Positions 1 through 12,300 of a stretch of DNA of 64,000 nucleotides are shown piece by piece. The notes under the pieces are model-generated. The model saw nothing but the letters and a program-made list of their open reading frames with translations, had not been told where the DNA came from and made no database searches. The DNA comes from Apostichopus japonicus (Eukaryota > Echinodermata > Holothuroidea > Aspidochirotida > Stichopodidae). The position numbers and the translations under genes are program-made. The stretch spans positions 21,166,765-21,230,764 of the forward strand of contig NC_092573.1 in assembly GCF_037975245.1 (NCBI RefSeq), in the 5' to 3' direction. Within the stretch, counting starts at the first letter, position 1, and every line of letters starts with the position of its first letter.

Positions 1-1750
1 GTTCTTGTGGATGTCGTCGAGTGCGGGAATCTTTTATTGTCAGTCGCCAGCTCTCCAAAAGTTCGGTATTCTGCTGGGTTTGATTGATTGATATACTGAA
101 ACAAAGCTGTGTCCATGCCAGGATTCATTTACGCTGTTACTAACTAGACGTCACTCACATCATTAAAGGGGCTTTCTCCACTGTCCACTCCTTCCTAAAA
201 AGAACCACACACACGCGCGACACACTCACACATAAAGGGGGAAATGAATTTATCAAAGTATGTAATAAGAAGTACAGTTATTATCACAGGTTACTGACAA
301 TAAATTGCAATTTCCCTTTCGGATAGACGGTGGGTAGTGACATATGTAGGGGGTGGAGGGGGAAGGGATAGTAGAGGGGGGTGTTGGGCGTAATGATCTC
401 ATTTGGAGAAATATGTGATTCGAGGCAAAGTTAATCCTGCGATGGCAAACCATTGCACATTACTCATAAAAAATTCAACGCGCCTTTTGTTAGCCGAAAC
501 ATATAGATACAGCTTTTTGTATTGTATCTGAGTGTTATAAAGGTCGGATGGTAAAAAGATGGGTATGAAAATGGCTGGATGCGGTAGGGGGTGGAGGAGG
601 GTTTGGAGGAACCGGAACTAAACACAGTTCACTGTAGCGCCACCACTTGTAAACTCAAGCATGTTGCGTCGTTTTAGTGACGTAAACAACTGTATATAAG
701 AATCACATCAGCCAAATAGGTTTCCATATGTAGTACCGCAACTGCTGTCTTTGGGAGGGAAGTGGAGCGGTGGGGGGGGGGGTTGGTTGGAAGGGTGATT
801 AGAAAAGACAGCGGGGTAGAAGTGGGGGTGAGGAATGTCTGAACAAGAACACGTGCATCCTGTTACTAATTTGATGTATTAGTACTATAAAAATTTACGA
901 CTTGAAAGGAAACGAATTTAAGATATCTTTTTGAACGTTGTTATTTCCTGAGGTACCAACTAGAGTTTATAAAAACATCACGTATAGGCTGGCAGTATTT
1001 CACAAGACTATTTATATATTATTTTTAATATTATTACTATTACGAGAGTCTTGACGAATCATTAAGGTTAAAAGTTGACCACTTTTAATTTACAATATAA
1101 GCCTGTATCGTTGTTATCATATTTGCCCCTTTTTTTCGTATTGTCAAATAATTGTGAGGACAAAGGTCAAAGTCAAAGGTCAAAGAATAGGATTCATATA
1201 TGAAATTTTCGGACACCTTTACGAAAGAGGGGTGGAGAGTTATTCTAGAGGGGGCGTACACTCTTATTGGCGGTGGGGGTACACCGGGAAAGCGCACTGG
1301 TGAGGGTCCAGGGAAAGCCCACGAAAGCTGCATCGTTTTCAGATATTTAACGTATCATTTTTTATCCGTTTAGGTATCAGTGACTTAGCTGTTGGAGAGA
1401 GTTATACCTCACAAAGATATCTGTCATAATAAGCCAAAGATGATGGCTGGGTGTGTGTCTCCTTTAATTATATTCGGCTAAGTTCGTCATCTTCATCTTT
1501 GAAAAAAAAACATGTTCAAACTTGTTAATTTTCATATTTTTATGATTTTCCGGAGGGGCGGCCTTAGTATGAAATCCAGACATATCTTCTTTCTACTCGA
1601 CAAGCAACCACTATCAGTTATGAATCATATGATTTTCCACCGAAGTGTCCATCCATCTCCTTCTAGAATTATCGAGGGAATAAAAGAACCCGAAAAAGGT
1701 GCTGAATATTCATCAGGGAATGTAACGAACCAATCGTGAGAGGTTAAAGC
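1..1750. other. ADAMTS upstream flank, no gene seen
   Basis: Non-coding, with several G-rich runs (for example 585-610 and 770-830). A second GTTTATAAAAACATC box near 965-980 copies the sequence of the proposed TATA box. Short ORFs here look random. Confidence 0.6.
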
Positions 1751-1844
1751 TGACGTAGTTGAACCTATCAACCAATAGCGTCACTCAATACTTCCCTCGA
1801 AAAGCGGCAACTGGACAACACCGAGTTCCCTTGGGTTTATAAAA
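1751..1844 (+). promoter_or_regulatory. Putative ADAMTS core promoter (CRE-like, CCAAT and TATA)
   Basis: A TGACGTA half-palindrome (1751-1757), a CCAAT box (1772-1776) and a TATAAAA box (1838-1844) lie in the usual order and spacing. A start site about 30 bp after the TATA box would fall near 1870 and give a 5' UTR of about 170 nt before the ATG at 2040. No transcript evidence is available. Confidence 0.5.
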
Positions 1845-2039
1845 ACATCTCAGCATTAGAAACTTCTCTCAAATAAAACTTTGCCATCGGGCAGTAATTT
1901 CGGGATTCTTTTCACAATAAAGAAAATTTTAAGCGATTAAAACTTGTCTTCGCGTAACTAGTCAGAGGATTGAATTCATTACAAACTTTGTTTGATTAAC
2001 AAACAAAATAATACATTTGTGGAAATTTGGTTGGAGAAA

Positions 2040-2139
2040 ATGGCTACCAATCCAACTATATGGATCACCTTTTTCTTGGTGTGCCTGGCTGTAGAAGCCT
2101 CCACAGGAACCTGGAACATCCCGGCGGCTCAAAAACAAG
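2040..2139 (+). CDS. ADAMTS: ADAMTS exon 1 (start codon and signal peptide)
   Basis: The first 33 codons begin [14 protein letters not shown] and form a classic hydrophobic signal peptide. The exon ends at AAG|GTGCGT in phase 1. No other upstream ATG gives a signal peptide in this frame. Confidence 0.88.
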
Positions 2140-3347
2140 GTGCGTATTAGTTTAACAACCTCACGAAAAAAGGGTTGAATTTTACGTGATGAAAGGGCGG
2201 GAAACTTGGCTCCTATAATTTCATTGATGATTGAAAAGAAAGTAAAATGTGTAGGAAAAGCAAAACGTCAAATTCACTTTTTTAACATGTTACAACTGAT
2301 ATGTTTTTGTTTGCACTTTTCTGAGTCTGAGTAAAATAACTTGAGGGGATGGGGGGGGGGAGGGGTCAGGGATTACATCAAGTTTCTCTTCGAAGACTGT
2401 TATAGTCCGGTGTATAGATCACTAAAATTCACAGGTCTGTCACGCTATATATGGTCGAATGTTAATCTCTTTATAAGATGTGTAAAGTATGAACAATGAA
2501 CTGTGATGTTTCTGGATATTACAATCTATATGGTATCGCATTATTTGTTCGGATGGAAATTATTATTAAATATCAACATATAAAGATAAACAATATTTCC
2601 CCTCCACCTCACCTTCCCCTTCCCCATCTCTCCAATAATGCTAGCATGTCAAGTAATGGTCACATACAATCAAACCAAACTTCAGTTAGCATTTTACAAC
2701 CATTCCAGATGCATGCTTATAAAATCGATACTGAACAAGTCTTGGATAATCTTTTGGGAATATTTTGTAGGGTCAAAGTCATCACGAATTAAGAAAAGCT
2801 TTGAGCAATTATAGCTACTTAGCTCGAATAATTGCTGCCAATGGTGATGATCTTTAAAGCGGGATTCAGGATTCGTATCCCATGTTCCACCCTTTCTATG
2901 CCATTCGTTAAAAAGTATGTTATAATAAATATAAAATAATTGTCTTCCTGAAGTGTATTATAAACCAAGTTAAAGCAGACGGTCGTATTTTGTAACGTAA
3001 GAGCTTATTTATGTTTTCCCGCCCAGAAAATACACACCGCCCCTTTCAGATCATGTGCATGTGTCTTGTGGCGATAAGGGGGAGGGGGTGGAGCGTAAGT
3101 GGGGCGTGACGTACGGTGACGGTGGTATGCGTCAATGTAGTACATCGTAGATTTATTCTTATTTCATTCATGATAATCAAGTTTGTCAGTAACCGTTAAG
3201 GTACCAAGTCTAGCGACGAAGGTACACAGGGTGATGTAATTAATTGGGTCAGGGTGGAAGGGGAGAAGGGGGTAAGGTGGGTGGGGATGAAGGTTATATA
3301 ACAGAGAGGAATTGACGGCCTGTACGTTTGTTTATATACCGTCTGTT

Positions 3348-3397
<50 letters not shown>

Positions 3398-6300
3398 TGT
3401 TTTATAGTACTTCATACTTACAGTGAAGCAGAGTATCTGACGTCATGTCGAGTCACGTGAAATGGTGCACACAAGTAACTAATGTAGTATAATGTAATGG
3501 AGAAAATAGAACCATCAAATTTTTAAAATAGTCTGTCCAGATCACATGAGATTGTTTTTCTAGTAATTTTTACATTTGCTTCACCTTCCATCTCCAGCCG
3601 CGTTCTTGAAGACCCTGCACACCTACGACATTATTAACCCCGCCATCATTGACGAAAATGGCAACCACGTGACCAGAGACCTACGGGAGATTCATACACC
3701 TCGCCGTTACCGACGGGAGCTCTCGACTCGCAATGCAATAGATTTGCCTACCAAACTTTACATGTCCGTAAATGTCTCACGGACAGAGAAACTCAATTTG
3801 AATCTCTCCCATAATTCGGATTTTCTGTCGAAAGGATTTTTGATCGAAAGGAGAGGGAGGAATCTATCCGAGGCGGAACTGAGTAGACCGAGTAAGATCC
3901 ATAAGTGCCATTACAGAGGTCACGTGTTCCACAACGAAGGTGCAAAGGTCGCCCTTACTGTTTGCAGTGGCTTGGTAAGCAAAGAACATCAGAAATACTT
4001 TCTCCTTCTTCACTGTTAGCAGCAGACCTATAGTTGGTGTTTTAGTTGAATGTTATCATTTATACCGGTGTGAAAATGTAGGATGTCCCCCCGAGTATCG
4101 TTTTCTCAACTAGTTTTAAACATCCGGGCATATATTCATTACCAGTGTAGAAGCCCCCTCCCCCGCCCCCGTACAATATGTAGCATATGCAACTCTAGAA
4201 AACAGAGGCATGTCCCTCAATGTCACAGAATATTAAAGTTACCCTGATTTACTTTTTGACAGTATCGATAAACTACGGTATTCAGTCTGTAAAGAAACAC
4301 GTGACTTCGTCACCAATACTCCATGCGGAGGGTTTTACGCTAGTTTAAATCATCTCCCGGGGAAATATTCAGGACTGGTTGGGGAGTTTTGCCGGGAGGG
4401 GGGGGGGGGTAGGTTGGGGGTTGGGTATACCGATACATCGGTATGACCAAGTTACGTTCCGATTTATATATACTTGAAAATACAATCTTGCTTAGCTAAG
4501 TCTGCTACTTGTAGGACATACCTAATCTTTGAAACACACAAACGAAAAATGTCAAACCAGGGAGTTGTTATGGAACATAACAACTCCCTGGTCAAACACA
4601 CCAACGTCGCCGGTACAACAGCAATAAAAACACTGCCTCTCTTTCTCTTATAGCTTGGGAAAAAACATTCACTTTCGTTAAGTGTGAATTTTCATACTGT
4701 TTCTTGTTGACTGATAGTTCTCTTTGTTCAATATCTTCTGGGCTTGCAGTAACAAAAGACGGATTTTCCTCTCAAATCACTTGAGTTTGATTCCGAACAA
4801 ACACATTTTGTGGGACAGTGTATAGTGAAAGATAACTTTAATGTACAAATTGGAAAGGTTGGTTATAACACGGTAATTCAGGTCCACTTATTGTTCTTTA
4901 TCTTTGATAGGTATACCTTAATTGGAACTAATTCAGCAATAGGCAAACACGTGATCTTGCTAAAATATATATCACGTGGTCTGACGTCATGACCGTAACG
5001 CCAAATCTTCGAGTAGCAAATATGACATTACAATTATTATATCAAGAAAGGGCGTAGGAACCGGGGGCTGGGGGCGTCAGCCCCCAGTGAAAAATATGGG
5101 GGCGGAAGTATCATTCCACCCCCCCCCCCCCCGCTTCGCAAGTCAGAAAACCCCTTTTTCATTTCCAAATGAGAAAAAAATCTCATTTGGAGCACCAAAT
5201 TGCATCTAAGGCCAGGTGAAAATGCAAAATTATTTAAAACATGGAGTGGGTGTTGAAGTGTGCTATATTGCACCAAATTGCATCTGAGGCCACCTGGAAA
5301 TGCAAAAAATTAGACCCCTCCCCCAGGCCGGCCATCAGTCTTCAGCCCCCCCCCCCCACTCAAAAGTACCTTCCTACGCCACTGATATCAAGTGTTATTA
5401 TACGTGAAGTATAGGCAGACAACTCAGGGTATAACAAACGACAACATCCACAGTTAAACAAGAAAAGTAATCCGCCAGAATGTGGATAACCTTTGACCCT
5501 TGGATATGAAATAACATGGACTGTCTTGATGATTACGTCACTAGATGATGTATTCGTCACGTCATAGGTGAAGTTCCGGTCTATTTATGGCACTGATGAC
5601 GTCATGTCGCCAAGTGAGGACGTGGAATTTCACACGCATCAATAACAAAATGTTTATCGTCGATAATTTAATGTATCAATTTATGTCATTTTCAACTCTT
5701 GAAAATGTCGCTCAGCAACACTTTTAAGGTAAATACAATGAAATTTATTGATTAAAGTTTCTGTTAAAGTATCATTTGCTGTCAGTCTTTCAACAATATT
5801 GTGAAATGATTGTCATAGTAACATGTCAATAAATGATATGTGATTCATTTCATATATGTTCGTTACGCTGTTAAGAGAGACAGCGACTGTTTGTCGGAAG
5901 CTTATGGACGAATTTATAAATGGGACACTTAGTGAAATGCTTCTTATAATAATAATAAAACAAATCAGCTCGTTACTAACCCGATAAGGTACCCCACCGC
6001 ACCCAGGTCCTAGGGGGGCGGGGCCAGAGGAAACTACGACCCTAGGGCTCGTGATCAATTTGGAGCCACTAGGGAAATATGAAATAAAGAATATTGTATT
6101 CTTACTTTCAAAATAAACTTCAGGCAAAAATAGAAAGTGCAAAATGGAGAACGGTGACATAATTGTCTCCCAGGTCCGACTTGATTCTCGACGCTACAGA
6201 CAACATCCCACCTTCTATTATTCAATTTCAAACATTGATATCACCGCTCATATCACCCTCCCATCTGTTTTAGTGAGTAATAACAAGCGGCGTACTGTTA

Positions 6301-9300
6301 CAGTCATAACCCACCACCCTCACCAAATAACGGTTGCGTCATGAGATGTACATGTGCAATTTGACATGCGACTTGTTCATATGTAAATGAGTTATACTTG
6401 ACCGTCTTGTTAACAATTCTACTATAGTGTATGGCAGGTCAAATAAAGGTCAATGAGTCGGCGCAGACAGAAAGAAGGAGAGGTGGAGAGAGAGGGGGGG
6501 GGGGGGTGGAGAGAGAGAAACAAATGAACAATTGCTATTTAAAGTTCTGTTGCTGACTCACGTACAAGACATACATAAATCTTAAATCATATCATGTTGA
6601 TGTTTGTCGCTTCGTTAATCTTGATTTGGTTTAACCAAATTTTTCATAATGTTAAAAAAAAAAAAAAAAAAAAAACTGGCATAATTATTTATGACATGTT
6701 TGTTGTTGTTAAAAAAAAAAGAAGTTCTGTAGATAAAAAAGGGTATAAGGAATTTTTGTGAACATGCAGCCAAAGGATGTCTAAAACATGTTCATCACAG
6801 CAGAGATTTGATCGGTGGGTCAGATGGGATCACGTGGTCAGGTTCAATGGAAAGTCGAGTTTTATAGACTGAACTTTCAGTTGAAAACTCTTCCATTACA
6901 AGTCATAACGTTTCTTTTCGTTTGACTTGTTTTTTTTTTCAAAACGACTGATTTGTCAGTCATTCGGTTACTGTTCTGTGCCATTACATGTATCTGGCGG
7001 CAGATCTAAGTATGAGATCTTTCTAAAAGTGGGTCAGAGTGGGAGGTTAGGGCGGGCCCCGTAGCTGTGATGTCTGAGTTGAAGGGGCACAGATCCTTCT
7101 AAAGTTGGTCAGAGTGGGGGTTGCGGCTGCCCCGTAGCTGTGATGTCTAAGTTGAAGGGGCACCGTCAATTTAAGGAGAGGAACGATAGTGGTGTCCTGT
7201 AACTTGGGAAGTTCTTGTACACATGATTGTGGCACAGGTGCAAAGGGGGGGGGTACAATAATCGGCTCAGGGGACACGGCCCGGCTTGGCTACGGGCCTT
7301 GGTAATGGTGGGAAGGAGGTTGGTGGAAGGTTATCTTAAGTCAAAATCATCACCGTTTGAAGACAATGTCGTTCATAACGCTGGGAATTCTCCCCAGTTA
7401 AAGTTGATTACATCCATTGTATCTAGAGCCGAAAACATGTCTCCAATAAAGATCAGAATATTACGCAATCGTTTCGTCAAATATAAGGTCTATAATACGT
7501 ATGGAATAATTGTGTACAAAAGGTTAATATACCTGGCACAGATCTGTATACAAATGTACAGCTTCCATGTTATATAACATCAGTGACGTCATGAATCAGT
7601 TTGGCTGGAAGGACTCAATATGTTCTAACAGACCACAACCACATGTGATTAATTTTGAGATAAATCTGTGAATCGAAGTTTAGACGAAAATCGTCATTTC
7701 TGTTTAGTTAAAGCATAATTTTATCAGTTCATTTTATAGTAGCATAAATGAGTTTCACCTTAATACATAGTGAACGTTGGAGAAAACCAGTATACAACTT
7801 AATCGGATTTATGAGTCTTAGAAAGTGTTGAACTATTCTTTACTTGAAAATCGCGGTGCTCCGTCTATCGACATATATCTTTGTAATACTAAACTTGACT
7901 TCCGGATACACTTTGGCAAATTGCCAAGAGCACTCCGCGTTGCCTAATAGCCATAATAAAATCATAAATCAAGGCATTTCTTGAAGCTGATTTGTTATCA
8001 AATCATGAACAGAGAGAACTGATGGGGCGTTATAAACAAGTTTCTGAAGGAAAAACAAAGAGAACGAGCTGATTTGTTATCGATAGCTCACAACACAAAT
8101 AGGTCAAAAATAATCATTACTGCTGGAAATTGGATGACTATAGTGTTTTCGCATGTCGTGAACTTTACTTCATCTCACCACTAATGGGCGTGCCAGTTTT
8201 ATTCTGTCGATCAGACATGCGCATGTCGTATTTCTGTTCATATAGGGATATCTAACCAGATAGTATACTTACTATTAGAGTACCAGCAAATGTCTTTTGT
8301 TGTAAGCCACGCCCACTTTATTCTACTCTTCCGCCTTTTTAGGTGTTTAGACCCCGACAGAAATCTCCAGAATCTTGAAACTTTGAAAGACAGAAATATG
8401 TGGAGGTGAAAGTTTTTTGAGGTTTCTGGGTGAACGAATTCCAAGTATCGTAACAGATCATCAAGACATTTCAGTTTAAAACTTATATAGTTAAACCTTC
8501 CAATTGCTTATTTGAAATTTTGGACAATGCCATAAACCATAGAACGCCGTTATGGACAATTAACCGTTACGACTGTCTGATCGTTAAACGTTGAAAGATG
8601 TATACAAATCTGCAAAATAAGATTATATACAACGGTAAACAACGCGTCATGTTTAGAGGTTTCTTTCTTTCTTTCTTTTTGCTTTACACTAAATGTATGT
8701 TTCTCTTTCGGCGATCCATGGAAACCTTTTCACACTTAAGGTGTCAATCGATTCCGATGTAAATGACAGATTGGTTTGAAAGGCTCCTCAAAAATGAAAA
8801 ACTTTTGCCACTCAAAATTTTGATAATTTCATTTATCAAAATCGTTTCTCTGTCCCGTGAGAATGTTTATCAAATATTTATTTTGGCAGATTAAATATTT
8901 GGACACATAGAAAAATGTGTCATGTTATGAAATGACAGTTATACAAACCAATCTTGTGCTCTGTGTTATGCGTTATTACGATATGTATACCAAAGTACGT
9001 TATTTTTTTTTTTATCATTTTGGTAAAATTAAGTGACTTTAATAAAACAAACAACAGAACTAAACGAAGAAGAAGAAGAAGAAAACAAAATAGATAAAGA
9101 ATAAGTAGAAGAATCATAAGAAATAATAAGAAGGACCGTGTATATATCAAGTGATGCTTTACGTAACATGCCAAAAGGCCTTGGTACGTACAATATAGTA
9201 TGTAATATTACGTTTCGGAATTTCCAACTTTTGTAAATTAAATACTATTACATTAAATGGTTAGACTGAGTACGGTTTACTCGTTGATTTGAAGATTGAA

Positions 9301-12300
9301 AACGAGTCAATTAAATGGAATTAGAGTTACAACCAACGTAAGAATTTTTTTTTTATGTGAACCGTATAAGATTGTTATTGCGTGAGCGTGACTCGCTTAT
9401 TCTTATATAACAAGAATAAAATTGATAAAAATAGGAACCCCTAAATAATTCCGAGGCTTTTGCCAGGCCCACAACTGTATACGCATTAGATATCTATGAC
9501 TTCTACATTACACATTACTGTGCGCGGTACCCCCTGCGTTCTCTTAGCCCATCCGCGAGCTTTACCTATGATCTTTACTGTATTTGTAATACGCTATAAT
9601 GGTACAAAAACAGACCATCACTATATTATATATAAGTACTTGTTCGAATCTAAGGAGGTACGTGCGTGCGCGCGCGCAAACAAAAATAGAGGAAGGGGGG
9701 GGGGAGGAAAGATGGAAAGGAGCATCACACGGTGACGTGTGACCTACTTTTTGTTCTACAGAGAAATATGACGAATCGACAAAATGAGATTTTTTTTTTC
9801 CTTTTGTGCAGACAGTAAAATGAGCGATGGTTACCTTGCCTACGTCTGAAGGTTTGGCTTTCTGTCAAACTAGTTAGATATTGTACTTTATGACATGACT
9901 GATTTTGTATACACCTTGAATAAACGACAGGTGAACAGTTGTTTTTGTAACTTTTTATGACTCTAAAAATGCGATCAATTTTGAAAAAAAAATAATGGAT
10001 TATCGGTCCTCACTGTCAGTAAAGGAAATAGATTGTCTAAAAGAAGCAAAGGGCGGGGGGGGGGGGGGGGGGGAGGGAACGAAGAAAGAAGTAAGATCGG
10101 TAAAACTTCAACCTTTGATATTTCTATATTGTCTGGAATTTGACAAAAAACATATTGTTACTTGCAGGTGAGAAATATACTTCAAAATTGAAAGCTAGGC
10201 TTTTTGATGGATGTGCGTTGTCGACAATACAAAAAAAAGAAAGAAGGAACTAGTAGTATTGTATTTGATGAGGTAAGGGCATCAAATGAGTGTCGCCAAA
10301 ATATGTCGAAGTCTCTCATTGGCGAATGCTGTCTGATCTCAGCTCATTGGTTGAAAGACAACGTGGGCGTGGCTTAAAGGAATATTAATATATAAAGTGT
10401 GACAGTCATGTTGGCTTTCTGATTTAAGTTAAGTTTAGTTCTAACTATCCAAAGTTTTAAATCCGATTTAGGACAGTTTAGTTTATTTAAACAATTTAAC
10501 GACAAATAATGAGTAAAATTGCGTTTAAGAGAGCCATCACAAGCAGCCTAACATTTTGATTGGTCGGTTTTTTGACGTAATGACGGAATAGACTATATAT
10601 AATGATGAACCTAGTGGAAAGCGTGGAAATTATATCAAGGTTTATCAACTTTGGTTGGTGAAAAGGAGGAGAATGGATATTTTTCTGATCAATAATGAAT
10701 TACTCTATAGGTGAAATGATGGAGACATGAAAAACATAAAATTACCTATTTTTGTTAACACTTTAGACACAAACAAAATTTAGAATCATGATAGCTATAC
10801 GCACATTATAAAGATAACGCGAGCTTAACAATCACGGTACAACCCGACTGGGGAGGTGAGGGGGGGGGGGAGGAGAAAAAAGTCCCTATTAGATTTTTAA
10901 CTTTTTTCCTTTTGCAACCAAGTAGACAGGTGTTACTCACTCTGCGTTAGGTCTGGAAGAGACCATCATTATACAAAATTTGAAGAAAAAAAAGTCGTCG
11001 GATTCGTTCGTGACATTTGTCGATTTTTAGCTTGATTCTGATAGGATCTCCTTGTCACGTATAGGATCAATTTGTATAGTTCAGTGATTGCATCAAAAGA
11101 AGAGATTTGCACCCGTAGGGCTTTAACGGTTGAACCATTTAATGTCATAAAATATAATACATAATATATATAGTGAGTAATTAAAGCTGCACTGTGGATT
11201 TGGGTCTATAACTAAGTTACACATTTGTTTTTTTTTAACATGAGTTGTAATATTTGGGCATGATTCGATACCTCTTTGTCATATTAATGCGGTCGGTTGT
11301 ATCCTTGGTATATAACGAGAAATTTGCTTGAGATGATACATATTGTGTATTACACAAATGTAAGTCAATTTTTTTTTAAATATATTTTTATCCATTTTGG
11401 TGCGATTCTTGAGGACTAACGTAAAGATGTTTGTGTTTTCTCGGTATACATTACCTTCGTGTTAACGGTTAAATATGCTAACAGAGAGAGGAGTCCGTGC
11501 CTGTACTCATATTACAGCATAACTGCCGTAACTCAGTCTTGCTCGTCTCCAATGGACTTGTACTCGTACTCGAGACATTTTGGACTCTAGTGTACATTCT
11601 AGTACAAACTTCAGTACTCGCAATAAGAGCTGCCGTGTACTCCTACCTGTAGTGTTATTAACGGAAATTCTACTTGTACTCATACTCATGCTGTCGTACT
11701 CATGCTGTCGTACTCATACTCATGCTGTCGTACTTGTAGTCATGATCTTGTACTCTTGCTCATAATGTTGTACTCTTACTCATGATGTTGTACTCTTGCT
11801 CATCCTGTTCTACTCGTACGCACACTGTTGTATTCATACTCATGCTGTTGTACTTGTAGTTATGCTGTTGAACTCGTACTCATGTTCTTGTACTCGTACT
11901 CATGCTGTTGTACTCGTACTCATGCTGTTGTACTCTTACTCATAATTTTGTACTCTTACTCATGATGTTGTACTCGTACTCATGCTGCCGTACTCGTACT
12001 CATGATGTTGTACTCGTACTCATGCTGTTGTACACATACTCATTCTGTCGTACTCGTACTCATGTTGTTGTACTCGTACTCATGCTATTGTAATCGTACT
12101 CATGCTGTTGTACTCGTACTCATGCTGTTGTACTTGTACTCATGCTGTTGTATTCGTCGTACTCATGCTGTTGTACTCGTTCTACAATTCTGATACTAGT
12201 AAAGACACCAATGAATAATTTATCCGAAATGCTTAGTCAAATAGTCAAATAGCTATTCAAGTTTAAAAATGTATATTACCGTAGTTTGTACCCATGGCAG

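Noticed and set aside
9496-9735. 79-codon plus-strand ORF in ADAMTS intron 2
   Set aside because: No splice context or motif; it ends in G-rich low-complexity sequence.
11580-12193. Tyr/Cys/Thr-rich ORFs
   Set aside because: Products of the 20-bp minisatellite, which lacks stops in every frame.
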